From Shiraia sp. slf14 (Eukaryota > Ascomycota > Dothideomycetes > Pleosporales > Shiraiaceae), in NCBI GenBank assembly GCA_000498155.1, contig AXZN01000015.1, forward strand, positions 124,001 to 188,000: a DNA stretch of 64,000 bases, given 5' to 3'. Shown piece after piece: positions 44,172-56,163 of this stretch; position 1 is the first letter of the stretch, and every line of letters starts with the position of its first letter. The position numbers and the translations under genes are program-made. The notes below the pieces were generated by a model. That model did no database searches. It worked only from the letters and a program-made list of their open reading frames with translations, and was not told the DNA's origin.

Positions 44172-46103
44172 ATGCATCCAAGAACAACTAGGAACAACGG
44201 GGAGCCGCTTTCGCCGGCGATGATTCACCCGCTGTTGTCCCCACACGCCAATACTGGTTTCCCCGACGTTAATTCCGTCGAGGGATCCTTAAGTCGGGCC
44301 CGTCCTGATTACTCGCCGCAACCTCCGCAGACCAGCGTCCACTGCCCACAGGATGCGCCATATAATGCATCGCCGGTAGTACCTACAGAAAAAGGCGGTG
44401 CGCCCGCGGCAATAGACACAACCCCAGCCATCACCACTTCCGACGAGTCGCTCCCCCAGGACGATTCGGCTGCCATCAGCAATTCGTCATCCATCGAAAA
44501 CCTCACTGTGCTGCCTCGCGTGCCTTCGTTTGGCGAAAATCGCATCCGAAAGCATCGCAAGAACGCTTATTCCATTGACTCCGCCGTGCCCCGCCAGACT
44601 ATCCTCAAGGCCCTGCAATCTCGCCCACCTCCCTCTCAAACCATGGACCAGGTCATGATGGATGGACAGCCCGGCGAGGCTAAGACACAGCGCTCCCAGA
44701 GCGTAAGTCACCAGCGACTCGCCGAGGCCCTTTCAGAACTCCAGTTGCATTCAGACGATGCTGCCATGAACAGAATGGCTGCACTTGCATCGCCATGTTT
44801 CTTCCACAAGAAATTCGACAAGGCCGTCAATCTCGAAAAGGTCCTAGAGGAAATGGCTGACGACGACACCATCTCACATTCAAGGCTGATGCAAACTGCA
44901 TTCAGCGTGCGTGAAGTCTCGAAGCAACTGCAGCGCCGCCCCATTAAGATGACTGTACGCAATGTAATGATTGTCACCAAGGCCCGCGACAACAACCTGG
45001 TCTATCTTACCCGTGAACTTGCCGAGTGGCTGCTTACTACCTCACGCTATGGATCAGATGTGGGTGTCAATGTCTACGTCGACCATAAGCTGCGCAAGTC
45101 GAAGCGTTTCGATGCTGCCTCGTTGGTAGCCAAGGATAAACGCTTCGAGGACATGCTTCGTTACTGGACTCCTGATCTTTGCTGGGAAACCCCCGAAATT
45201 TTTGATCTTGTCCTCACATTAGGCGGTGATGGCACAGTGCTCTTCACATCATGGCTCTTCCAGCGCATTGTCCCACCAATTTTGTCATTTGCCCTGGGTA
45301 GCTTGGGTTTCTTGACCAACTTTGAATTCGCGCAGTACAAGGATGCGCTGAACAAGATCATGACTGATGTTGGTATGCGCGTGAATCTGCGAATGCGTTT
45401 TACCTGCACAGTATATCGTTACCAGAAGAATGCTGCGCCAGGGTCGCCCCAGCATATCGAAGCTGAGCAGTTTGAAGTTTTGAACGAGCTTGTCATCGAT
45501 CGCGGCCCATCGCCTTACGTCTCCAACTTGGAGCTTTATGGCGACAACAACCTCTTGACTGTTGTCCAAGCTGACGGATGCATCTTTTCTACGCCCACCG
45601 GCTCAACAGCATACTCACTCTCTGCTGGCGGCTCCCTTGTCCACCCTGATATCCCCGCTATCCTCTTGACACCTATCTGCCCACATACTCTCTCCTTCCG
45701 CCCCATGCTTCTCAACGACAGTATGGCTCTCCGCGTTGCAGTGCCCCTCAGATCCCGCGCAACCGCATACTGCGCCTTCGACGGCAAAGGCCGCGTAGAA
45801 CTCCGTCAAGGCGACCACGTCACCATCGCCGCCTCGCAATATCCCTTCCCCACCGTCCTTTCCCAACCCACAGAATGGTTCGACAGCATCAGCCGCACGC
45901 TCCGCTGGAACTCGCGTGGCGCCACGCAAAAAGCCTGGGACGGCGACGATGCCGAACAGGAGGTCGAAGAAGAGGAAGCCACATTTGACATTGATTTTGA
46001 CAACGACGACGTCGATCGCGACTCTGGATACAGCGCCGAGGGCTCCACGGTTGATGGGCGAACCAGCCCCATTCGAAAGGGCAAGGTTCTGCCTTTCTTA
46101 TAA
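44172..46103 (+). CDS. NAD(H) kinase, ATP-NAD kinase family
   Basis: Phosphorylates NAD(H) to NADP(H). Single exon, 643 aa. Residues 1-185 are a Ser/Pro/Thr-rich, probably disordered extension. The catalytic domain, about residues 220-590, has VMIVTKARDNNLVYLTREL, the substrate motif LGGDGTVLFTSWLFQ near 350, and SPTGSTAYSLSAGGS-type sequence (CIFSTPTGSTAYSLSAGGSL) near 475-495. HTLSFRPMLLNDS follows. The C-terminal 40 residues are acidic, with a Glu-rich run and DSGYSAEGS. It resembles yeast Utr1 (cytosolic), and no mitochondrial presequence is seen. The extension is longer than in Utr1. Confidence 0.93.
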   Translation: MHPRTTRNNGEPLSPAMIHPLLSPHANTGFPDVNSVEGSLSRARPDYSPQPPQTSVHCPQDAPYNASPVVPTEKGGAPAAIDTTPAITTSDESLPQDDSAAISNSSSIENLTVLPRVPSFGENRIRKHRKNAYSIDSAVPRQTILKALQSRPPPSQTMDQVMMDGQPGEAKTQRSQSVSHQRLAEALSELQLHSDDAAMNRMAALASPCFFHKKFDKAVNLEKVLEEMADDDTISHSRLMQTAFSVREVSKQLQRRPIKMTVRNVMIVTKARDNNLVYLTRELAEWLLTTSRYGSDVGVNVYVDHKLRKSKRFDAASLVAKDKRFEDMLRYWTPDLCWETPEIFDLVLTLGGDGTVLFTSWLFQRIVPPILSFALGSLGFLTNFEFAQYKDALNKIMTDVGMRVNLRMRFTCTVYRYQKNAAPGSPQHIEAEQFEVLNELVIDRGPSPYVSNLELYGDNNLLTVVQADGCIFSTPTGSTAYSLSAGGSLVHPDIPAILLTPICPHTLSFRPMLLNDSMALRVAVPLRSRATAYCAFDGKGRVELRQGDHVTIAASQYPFPTVLSQPTEWFDSISRTLRWNSRGATQKAWDGDDAEQEVEEEEATFDIDFDNDDVDRDSGYSAEGSTVDGRTSPIRKGKVLPFL

Positions 46104-47849
46104 ACATAAAACGAGAACCCTTATCTTGCTTTGCGACACTTAGCGAATTAGAACATCTTTTTGATTTTCCAGGGGGAATTGGCATGGCATATTCGTTGGG
46201 CGTTTTTGATGTATGTAGAGAAAGACCTTTGACTTTTTGCGACGCTGTTTTTACATTTCTATATCCATTGGGTTACGCAACACCTTCCCAGTGCCGTGGT
46301 TGCTGCTTGGGCGGGCTCCCAGTGGTTTATTCTTCTGGGGGGAGGGGATTTGACTACTCAAGCCACTCACTTTCTTTTGTTGGGGGGTTTGGGGAGGTGA
46401 TATATACTGCTCTTTCGCTATATATACGTGAGGAGAGAGTGGTGTGCAGAGAGGGGCGGGTCGATGATATCCTAGAATACGAGTGTAGAAAACTTGATGG
46501 GAAGTTAGATGAAATGAAGATGAGTCGAGATGAGATGCAAGCGTTTTTTGTTCATATGTCGTTGGGATGTAGTGTGTGCGGCTGAGGTTCGCAGCGTGTT
46601 CATGCCATGTATGTGTATGTATGGATCTACAACGCTACTGCATGCATACCTCCCCAGAACCGACATGTACTTGTATCATGGCTTTGGAAATTGTATGCAG
46701 TATGTAGGCTCGTAGAATGCCACCAGTAGGAGGTGTTTATTTCGGAGATACTACGGATAAAAGCAAAGTTTAAATCTACTGACTACAAGATTTGTAACGG
46801 CTTACTTGCCGTGTAGAGCGAGGTAGTGTGAAAGCAAGCCTCGACGCAACAACGCAGAGTCTAGGTTGAATTGGTGGACTCTGCAGAGTTGAGGCCAAGA
46901 TGTGCAAGGCGAATGGGAGAGTCGTGTTGGATACGAATCACAGTCAGGAACTGATCCCTAGTCACGCCACAGTCTTGAGGCATGTTCGACTCGCTACTAG
47001 GCTGTGGTGAGCTAGGGATCGTGGGCATCCAGGATGATCAGGCAGATTGAGGGCATTAAGGAGGTCCACTTGTATGGACATGACAAAGCTAGGGGCGCAG
47101 AGGGGGAATGGGTAGAAGGATGCGAAAGCTTCGAGAAGAATGCAAGACGATGGGAACAGGTCCGGTCAAATCAGAGGACAGAGGTCGGTGGCCACAGAAT
47201 GCGAGTTGACGTCGAGGCATTACTCAACACATATCTGAAGAGTGGATGCGAGTGTAGGAACGCGTTCTACGCGAATGCCATGACTCCCGGGCGCTGCATC
47301 AGGTCAAGGGGGGCCGTCCCAATGCAGCCTAGCGCCGTGGAGCTGTGAAAATCGGCTTGGCCAATTCCAGGACAGAATCAAGTCTTCACGGATGCATTGC
47401 GACATTAGCTCAGATGCACGACGCTCCCCCAGACGGAGCGGGCGCTGTTATAAGACGCACCGGCAGCAACAGGCGCGTGAAAGAGCGAGCCCAGACGAAA
47501 GCGTAAAAGCTGGAAAAAAAAAAGACAAAGGACAAAGGCCCCCAGTGTTCGCCTTCTTCATCTGCTCGGTCACTTCTCGGGCCAATTCCCCGCCTTCCGA
47601 TTTGCACCGTCGCTGGATGGACGGATGACGACGTAAATCGCTAATTTCTCATCTTCGTCCCATCACGGCCAGGGTGCGGTTGCGTTTCCCTTATCATCCT
47701 TCATATATCCTTCTGCATTGCCTGTTTTCGCCGACCCCCTCGCAGCATGTTGTAGTGCTGCGATCCAGGGCGACCGAGTGTGGATACTGGATACCTGCTA
47801 GACCAATCATCACAACCACCACTATTGTTACTACTTACGACGCCACACC
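46104..47849. other. Intergenic region between plus-strand genes
   Basis: A 133-codon open frame (46184-46585) in the NAD kinase 3' flank and a 104-codon frame at 47034-47348 have no recognisable content. The last 200 bp are the upstream region of the Zn2Cys6 gene. Confidence 0.4.
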
Positions 47850-50138
47850 ATGACCACCCCGAGAAGAAAGGCGTGCGTCGAGTGCCGCCAGCAAAAGGTA
47901 CAGTCCCACGCTCTGTGACACTCGTCTTTGTCATATCGAGCATGCAATTGATGACCCTCGCTGCAGATTCGATGCGATGTCGAGCAGCACAAGGTGCCAC
48001 ATGATCCATGTGGTCGGTGCAAGAAGATGGGCCTCGAGTGTAGAATCCTACCCACTTCAACCAGGAATCTGCGCCAGACCAAGGCCGAAATGCGGCGTGA
48101 ATTAGAGGAGTTGCGATGGAACATGAGGCAGGGTGGAGCCCCAGGAAGTGACCCAAACTATGCTGGCTCCAATGCCTCACCCAGTGTCGACGTCCAAAAC
48201 TACAGTCCCCATGATCACGAAAATGGCTCTTACTCGAATACCTCCATCAGGACAGACAAATCGACTTCGCCAGCTTTTGAATCACGCCCACCTACCAGGA
48301 AGAGTTCAGATCATCGTGGCACGCTGCCACGTTCTATCGATGGCTATACGCTTGATGCCAAGCGGATAGATGACTGCTTCTCACTGTATGTGCTGCGAAA
48401 TCTGATGGTTATTCTACAACTCACGTATGATTAGATTCTTCGCTCAGTATCATCCGCTATTTCCTGTTCTGGATCCATCTGCCGGACCAAACGACTACTA
48501 TGAGCTTTCACCATTTTTATTCTGGGCCATCGTCTTAACTGGGTCAAGAAGATACTCAGAAGATCGATCTGTCCTCGAACAAACCAGTCAGCATATCATC
48601 CCACTGGCCTTTTCTTCCATGGCTCGACGATCATCCCCCATCCCCATTATTGAGGGTCTGCTCATCTTGTGTATCTGGCGCATCCCTACTAATTCCATGT
48701 ACAAAGACATGGCGCACTTGATGTGTGGCACAGCTGTGCATTTATCAACGCAAATTGGCTTGCACATCTCGGGTGTAGGGCAAGACTTTGCGAGAATGCC
48801 ACTGAAGAAAGACCAGGATCAGAAAGTCATTCGTGCTAGATTATGGCTGTGTTGCGTGATACAGTCCATTCGGTGAGTAGAGCCGGACCAACCAGAGTTT
48901 TGTGGCTGACCAGAGGTAGGACAAATGTCGCAGATGGCCTACCACCTACTGCGGAGTCGCTGTTAGATTGCGATGAGCGAGACCGTGAAAATATGGTTCC
49001 ATATCTTCCAGCTGACTTGCAGTTCTTGCACAAAACTTACATTATCGTCCTGCGAGCGGTGATAGCATTGACAAAAACGAATCTCCAGTCGATCAACGTT
49101 GACGTCCGTGTTTTGCGATCGCTGATCAGCATTTTTGATCAGCAACTACTGAGTTTGTCGCAATCGTCGCCTAGTGAGATCGGTATGTGATGGCTCATAA
49201 AATGTAAGATTGCCGCTAATTCTTTAGATACGCTTCAACTGAATTGTGCACGCATTCACATCTTGGCTTTTCATTTCTTCGCACATCCGACCAATCCTGG
49301 ACCAGATCTGGAGAGTTTGTCTCGATTTTACTCACTATGCGTTACTGTCATCCAAGCAGCGTCAATGCTGCTTCAGCAAAGTTACTTCTCCTTCTCAATG
49401 GATAGATCCATCACCCTCGCAGGATTCTGTATCCTCAAACTCGTTCGAAGTCCTGTGGCCCCGCATTTGGATCTCGCAGCAGGTGAAACAGCTTTCTTCC
49501 AAGCTGTACAATTCCTCAAGGATGTCTCACTTCAACCAGGCGATATTTATGTCCGCACTGCGCTCATCATGAGAGATTTGTGGCACAGCAATAAAGTCTT
49601 CCGCAAGAAGAACGGGCAAATCGAATCCCTTGGATTAAGATTGCGGACGAGACTTGGAATGAGTGTCAGCTACGACATGTTCTGGTACTGGAGAGAAGAG
49701 TTTGGGAACATGCAAAATCCATATAATAAAGACGATGAGGGCCACGTTCCATCCAATGATCCCAGTCGGCCACATACTCCTCCTCGTGAGCAAATTAATG
49801 GGCAATCTTCAAATGCCCAAACGCTGACGATGGATGCAGCGTACTCGCGAAACAATCGCCCTCAATTACCGCCAGCATCAATAAACCCACAAATCCCCGT
49901 TACCAAATTCGATCCCAGTCTTGTTCAGGTGCAGACAGATCCCGCACTTATGAGCTTCGACGGTACGTGGGATGGATCTGATTACAATGGACCACCAATG
50001 ATGGATCAATTTCCGGACTACGACTGGGCGGCTGGATACGACTTTTCGAATACCGAGTTTCCTACAGTGCCTTTGAATCCTGTCGGCAACACGATGTTAC
50101 CTAATACCATGGGTACGATGGGTTATACTTTTGGTTGA
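47850..50138 (+). CDS. Zn(II)2Cys6 transcription factor, Leu3-like
   Basis: Exons 47850-47897, 47967-48385, 48435-48872, 48914-49182 and 49228-50138 give 694 aa. The binuclear zinc cluster at residues 9-41 is split by intron 1: CVECRQQK | IRCD...PCGRCKKMGLEC, with an 11-residue spacer between Cys 3 and 4. Downstream, RNLRQTKAEMRRELEEL is a likely linker and coiled-coil dimerisation segment. The large middle region, about residues 155-520, contains FFAQYHPLFPVLDP, the usual entry to the fungal-specific regulatory domain. The C-terminus is acidic and aromatic (FPDYDWAAGYDFSNTEFP), a likely activation region. The cluster resembles yeast Leu3. Exon 4 may start at 48914 or 48920, both in frame. 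Targets are not known. Confidence 0.9.
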
Positions 50139-51625
50139 AGACCGCCATTCCTTATACCTAATTGGGAGTATTTGGTGTATATTAACCATAACTTTCGGGA
50201 CGATGCGAGATGACTGTTTCCTCCGCCTTTTTGGATCGATTACAGGCACTGTTTAATCCAACGAAGCGGCGTTTGGTGTTAGGTCGTGGTCAGGAAGAGC
50301 ATCTTTCCCATAAGAGATGAGGCTATGGGACCACGTCGATGTTGAACACCCTATTTCAAGATTATGCTGTTCAAGGAATAAGTTTCCCGGCGAGTCTGAG
50401 ATGCAAGCTACCCAGAAAAGACCTCAGTGTGCAGCTGCAATATTGGATGATACAATTCAACTCTGACTCTTGATCACAACAAGACGGCCATTCTGGTATG
50501 GATATTTAAGGCAAAGACTGGAAGCTGTTGAGAGGATACGAAGATGAAAAGGTTGTTACAAGAGAAGTTGCACTAGTCCGTGTAAAGTACGTCAAGGGAT
50601 GGCTGACAGCTTACGGCATATCGCGGTAACGTAGCTGTTGTCCAGCCGACTTGGTATGGAGAACTGGTATAGATCTAAGCTTGTTGCAGGGATTCTCCGC
50701 ACTTGACAACCGTACGGTCGAAGTACCGAGCAGTATCAAGCGTCTTACTAGCGGGCTAGAACTCTCAGCAACGAGTACCAAAAACCTCGAATATGCACAC
50801 TATCAACGGAGTCACCGAGCAAGCATGCGAAGATATCCCCCTTATCTCTTTCCGTTATTGCAGCATGCGAGTTGACTATGCGCAAGGAAGCATCCGCATG
50901 CCTACTAAACCTTCACGCGATGTATTCATTGGTGTATACGAGCCAAGAATCAACTTGGCTCGCTCAGGAGTCGGCAGACTGCCTCAACCCTGATTACACA
51001 GGTCGTTCGCATGTGCCGCTTCCAGGCAAAACTCTCGATATTCAACAAATAGGATGCTTTGTAGCGCTTACATCGGCAGCCCTAGCCGGCGAACTTCGGC
51101 GCGTGGGGCATCTAGTGCTACGTCACACACATTGCGGGGTGCTGAGATTCTTGTCTAAGGACCTATTAGTTGCCTGTTTTGAATGCCCTTTTCAATTGCA
51201 TTATCGGCTACATGTGCCGTTTCTGAATTGTTTGGGCGAGTTACAAGGAAGATGCGCCTCACCAGACCTTGAATGACGAACCGTGGGTCGCCTACTATTC
51301 CTAAACGAGGCAGCCGTGGTAGTCGCATGGTAGAGCCTCACGCAGCCCAACTTCCTATAAATGGTCTGTGATTGGGATGTATGTGGCTGTTTAGAGTTTC
51401 GGTACTTCACCTTCGTTCTAACCTTGACTAATCCTACTGCGAGTCGGCTTGGTTTCCGGAAAACTGGCCGTGGTATAAACATTGTCCATACTCCCATGAC
51501 ATTCCTTTCCTGGCATTGATGGTGACTTATGTATTGGAAGTGCTCCGCGGTACATAATCAGGTCATAGCTTTGTGTTACTATTGCGCACAAAAGAGAAAT
51601 CAAGAAGTTTGATTATTCCCAAGAG
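50139..51625. other. Intergenic region
   Basis: This 1.49-kb region lies between the Leu3-like factor and the isocitrate lyase-like enzyme. Short open frames only; no repeat found. Confidence 0.4.
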
Positions 51626-52627
51626 ATGGATTCTACTGGAGCGAACGGACATGGGAGCCTCACGGCTGTCCAGAGACTAAGGCAGATGCTTGCAGATCCC
51701 GAAGCATTCATCGCGTGTCCGGGTGTATACGATGGTTTCACAGCACGAATAGCTCTCCAAGAAGGTGTGGATTGCTTATACATGGTGAGTCCCACCTTCA
51801 CACTAGCCAACCCAATACCCAGTCAACCTTTCTAACACCATGCTCAGACTGGAGCAGGTACAACAATGTCCCGCCTAGGAATGGCAGACATGGGCATCGC
51901 AACCCTAAACGACATGCTCACCAACGCCACGATGATCGCCTCCCTCAGCCCCAGCACCCCCCTCATCGCCGACGCAGACACCGGCTACGGCAGCATAATA
52001 ATGGTCGGCCGCACGGTAACAGCCTACATCCGCGCCGGCGTCGCGGGCCTCCATCTCGAAGACCAAGTCACCGCCAAACGCTGCGGCCACCTCAAAGGCA
52101 AACAACTCGTCTCCCTCTCCGAATACGCCTCCCGCATCCGCGCCGCATCTCTCGCCCGCTCCCGCAGCGGCTCCGACATCGTCATTATCGCACGCACAGA
52201 CGCCCTGCAGGGAAACGGCTACGACGACGCTCTCCTCCGCCTCCGCACAGCCATCTCCTCAGGCGCAGACGTTGCCTTCCTTGAAGGCGTCACTTCCCAA
52301 TCCCTCGCCCAACGTCTCTGCGCAGACCTCGCGCCCACGCCCTGCCTATTCAACAACGTGCCCGGCGGTGTGTCTCCTGATTTCAACGTCGCCCAATGTA
52401 AAGCAATTGGGTATAAAATCGCCATCTTCCCGTGTCTTGCGTTTGAAATGGTGTACCCCGCGGTACGCAATGCGGTGCGCCAGTTGAAGGAAAGCGGCAC
52501 TGTGGAGAGCCCGGAGAGGAATGGCAGGAGGTATGGGCCTAAGGAGCTTTTTCAGGTGTGTGGGTTGGACGAGTTGGTGGAGTTTGATAGAGTGGCGGGG
52601 GGGACGGCGTTTGTAGATGGGACGTAG
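51626..52627 (+). CDS. Isocitrate lyase/PEP mutase superfamily enzyme
   Basis: Exons 51626-51784 and 51848-52627 (63-bp intron, phase 0) give 312 aa. The superfamily cleaves or rearranges C-C or C-P bonds of 2-hydroxy acids with Mg2+. The metal-binding DADTGYG lies near residue 94, and KRCGHLKGK near 130 supplies the catalytic Cys of lyases (KKCGH in isocitrate and methylisocitrate lyase). Other motifs are GLHLEDQV, IIARTDA and FLEGV. The N-terminus FIACPGVYDGFTARIAL matches the oxaloacetase/carboxyphosphonate-mutase-like group. There is no mitochondrial or peroxisomal signal. It may be a 2-methylisocitrate-lyase-like or dialkylmalate lyase; the substrate is open. The second exon is markedly GC-rich, with third-position C. 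Confidence 0.88.
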
Positions 52628-53719
52628 TGTGCGTAGTATGGCGGAGTGGAGTGGAGTAAAGAGGAGGAGGTGGTTAACGAAGTCACGATTTTACTTTACG
52701 ATGTGCACTGGATGTGCGGTTAAGTCATGGCCTTTTGATATATAGCGAAAATTCTCATAAGAGCGTTTATCTTCTTCCCTTCGTCTTGACACACCTTTTG
52801 GGAAACGAAAAGTACAGTGGCGATGGCCTGAAGTCAAGAAAGTAATCTTCCAAAGAACATCGTAATCTTGTTAATCTTTCGACATGAGTCCAATTGAAAA
52901 TCTCGAATTCACATGCCTTCACAGGACTAGGCTTGCTTACTACTAACATGTCAGTTATGTAAGCTCACCCTACCCCAACCCCCAACCCTCCAATCCAATC
53001 ACGACCCTCACGCCACTCACTAATCTCAATCGTTCCAAATCAAATCAACACTACTCATTCTCTCCCAGTCCCGTCTCTAACATCCGTTTCTATTCCTATT
53101 CCTATTCCCATGCCTATCCTACTCCACAACACTGTCATCCGCGTCCCCACGAGCGCGCTCCTCAACGAGCATGCACAGCCCTGCGCCATTATCTCAAAGT
53201 CAAAGGCTCAGAGGCAGTGCAGAATGACATTACATCAAGGATGTCCATTGCGGGGAATATGGGATATGGGAACGGGGGGGAACAAGGTATGTTTACCGAC
53301 GGATTTCTCGGGAGGATGTCACTTGAGCGAAGTGGGGGGAGGGGAGGATGAGTACATGAATGACAAGATCGGTGCATGTATATTGCATGGGGTAGTCAAG
53401 TATAGTCAGGATGAGCATGTGAAGAATCAGCGATGGGATGAGGGAAAGGTAAGGCAGGGATATTTATCGGGGTTTTCACGTGCAAAGTCTGGGTGGGTTG
53501 AATGGAAACAGGATTCGATTCAAAGTTTTCAAGTAACTAGTTTTGGACGGAGGATGAGTAAGGCCTTTTCCCTCATTCTTGACGGAAGAGGTACTTGGAT
53601 ATCATCAGTCCGTTGAATCCCTGAAAAGGGCAACAAAGAGTTTTTTTTTTTTTTGGGAATAGTGCCATGTGTGCCATGGACTTGCCGTCCCAGGTGAGCG
53701 AGACGGGGGAAGAGACCGC
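52628..53719. other. Intergenic region between convergent genes
   Basis: Contains a 168-codon ATG open frame (53110-53616) without domain, preceded by a CTATTCCTATTC micro-repeat near 53090, and a run of 14 T at 53641. No gene is called. Confidence 0.4.
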
Positions 53720-55687
53720 CTAATCGCTTAGGCTTGAGATCAAGTTCTCGTAGCGGTCCTTCCAGTATACAGATTCGGTACTGGGGGCGGCGCCATTGGG
53801 CTGGGAGGTCTTGATGGCGAGCTCCAGCTTAAGAGCCTGGATCTGCTCCTCCTTCTCCACAACGTCCTTACGATCCTGCTCGGTCTTTGTTTCCAGCGCT
53901 CTGTAGTGGCTGTATGAGCTCTGGCTGAGGATTAGTTTAATCATACGTTGTGTTGGGGTGTAATCCATGTGAACATACCTTGGCTAGCTCAGACCACTCT
54001 TCAAGAGATTTGGCCAGAGCAGCCTTGTTCTCCTCCAGGTCCTTGACCTTGCCCCGGAGAATTTTGATCTCCTCTCCTTTGTTCGGAGTATCGCTTGTAG
54101 CAGATGCTTCAATCTGGAGCTTCATCCTGTTGAGCTTCCTCTGCAGAGACTGGTTGTTACTCGTGAGTCCGAAAATCATTTCTTCTGCGCTCATAGGCCT
54201 CTGCATGGAAAGGAGATCATCATCCTGAGCCTCGAGTTTCTCCTTTTCTTTCTGAAGATTCTGGACAGTCTCTTTCATGTCATCAAGCGCCAGGTTAGCA
54301 TGGTCCTTGAGAACGCTGACTGCATCGATCTCTGCTGTAAGCTTGGACAGCTTTTCTGATTGATCGTTATGCTTATTAGACAGCTCGGCGTTCTCCTTCT
54401 CAAGCTGAGAAAGTTTAGTGAGTTTCTCAGTCAACTCTTTGTTCTCCTTGTGAAGACGCTCTGTGTCGGCTGTCAGAGTCTCCACCTTCATGGACTGTTC
54501 CTTGTCCTTCTACGTAGCATGTTAGCAACAGATCTTCAATTTATCAGGGCCAGAGTACATACTGCAAACAACTTGGCATGCTCGGCAGCCATGTGCGAAT
54601 ACTTCTCGGTCAGGTTTTGATTATCGGCCTGAAGCTTTGCAAGCTCATTCTTTATAGCGCACTCGTTGCTCTGAAGGCTGCTGGCCAAAGTATTCAAGCT
54701 AGCATTCTTCATTGACTCCTTGGCGAGAAGATCGTCCTTGGCCTTCAGCTCTGCCGTGAAGCGCTCGGTGAGCCGCTTCTCTGCAGCCTTTTTCTGCTCT
54801 TGCCACTCAGCCACAGCTTTTTGGACGGCCTCCCTCTTGACGTCTTCGAGACTAGTCATGTTAGTGTGATCAAGGGCCCAAATCGCGAACACGACATTCA
54901 GGGCGTCCCCATACTGTTTTAAAGCCTTTTCAAGAGCATCAATTTTGTTCATCTCAGTGCGGAAGTTGCCGTTCTCCAGAGTCAGGCGAGAATTCTTTGC
55001 TTTGATTTCCTGACGTTCAGCAAGCTGCGCGGCCAGCTGTACATCAGTCTGAGATTTGTGCTCGACAAAAGCTTGATGCTGTTCCAAGATAAGGTCATGC
55101 TGAATTTCGATCTTCTTGTACTGAGTGCGGAGTTCATGGTGCGTGTCGTTGACAACATTGTTCAGCAAAACAGAGTACTGAAAAGCGAGGGTTGAACGCT
55201 GCTGTTCTAGATACTTGGGCAGAAGGCTTTTGGTCTCTGCTGCGATTTCGTAGAGTTTCTGAAGCTCGACTTCCAACTTTGAGACTGTATCATGTTTAAC
55301 TTCGTCGCATTCCCGAGAGCTTTGACGAATGAGATCCACAAGACAACATGCTTCGGCCTTGGAATCGGACAACTTTTTCGCGAGGATTGCAATGTGATGG
55401 CCAACATCCTGATCAAAAGCTCTGCGCCTAGCGGCAGATTGCTGCGCCAAGGTGTCGTCACGCTGCTGACTGACGGCTGCTTCATTGGTGCTTGCGACAA
55501 CCTGATTAGCAGTGGCGATTGGGCTGTTACCTGCAGGGACAGCTGGGTTTGCTGAGCCAGGTGAGAGAGCGCCTGCTGAGCTAGTTGAGACAGCGCCAGC
55601 TGGAACAGCAGCTGGCTGGCCGCTCGCCGCGGACGGATAAGCATACTTAGAGCCCGAAAGACCCGTAGGTCCCTTGTAAGGCCTCAT
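53720..55687 (-). CDS. Long coiled-coil protein, hypothetical
   Basis: Exons 54563-55687, 53979-54509 and 53720-53920 give 618 aa. Residues 1-75 are Ala/Pro/Ser-rich and probably disordered (GQPAAVPAGAVSTSSAGAL). From about 85 to the end the protein is almost continuous heptad-rich helix (LEVELQKLYEIAAETKSLL, ELTEKLTKLSQLEKENAEL, KVKDLEENKAALAKSLEEW) with few breaks. It has no motor or other enzyme domain. Such proteins serve as scaffolds, tethers or spindle and septum factors. The last exon needs the acceptor after CAGCCAG (53921) to keep the frame. I do not recognise an orthologue. Confidence 0.78.
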
Positions 55688-56088
55688 GGTAATTGATTCG
55701 TAACAGAAAAGAAGCTCTCACGAGCGAGAAGTGGAAGAAAGTGAGAATTTTGATATGAGAGTGAGGTGTTTGTGGGATGGAGGTGAGAAGGCAGTGACTC
55801 AGGTTTGAGCAAAGGAAAGAGCGCCAGAAGACGCGCGGCGCTAGAGTAACCAGTAGCAACAGGCAGGCAAACGGAGAGGTATCTGTGCTTCTACTTGTTG
55901 CTAATCAGAGGGTGGGAAAGGCGGTAGGTATCGAAGTGAAATCTGGTTCAACCAGTCAGAGGCAAGCGCTGTGTTTGTTGTTGACGTGAAACCACCCAAA
56001 GAGGCAGGAACGACCTTGAAAGGCAAGGACGGACTGACTCTGACGTGGATGGCAGAGATAGATTCCATGCTGTATGCGGGATTGACGG

Positions 56089-56163
56089 TGAAGTGAAGTG
56101 AGGTGAGGAGAGGAGAGGTGAGGTGAGGCGAGGTGAGGTGAGGCGAGGCGAGGTGAGATGAGG
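56089..56163 (+). repeat. GAGGT/GAGGC purine minisatellite
   Basis: About 75 bp of imperfect 5-bp units (GTGAA, GTGAG, GAGGT, GAGGC) with very few pyrimidines other than T and C at fixed places. It lies upstream of the coiled-coil gene. Confidence 0.75.

Noticed and set aside
46184..46585. 133-codon ATG frame after the NAD kinase
   Set aside because: Lies in the 3' flank, has scattered Cys without pattern, and no homology recognised.
53110..53616. 168-codon ATG frame upstream of the coiled-coil gene's 3' end
   Set aside because: No domain or splice support; the sequence loses coding character after about 35 codons.
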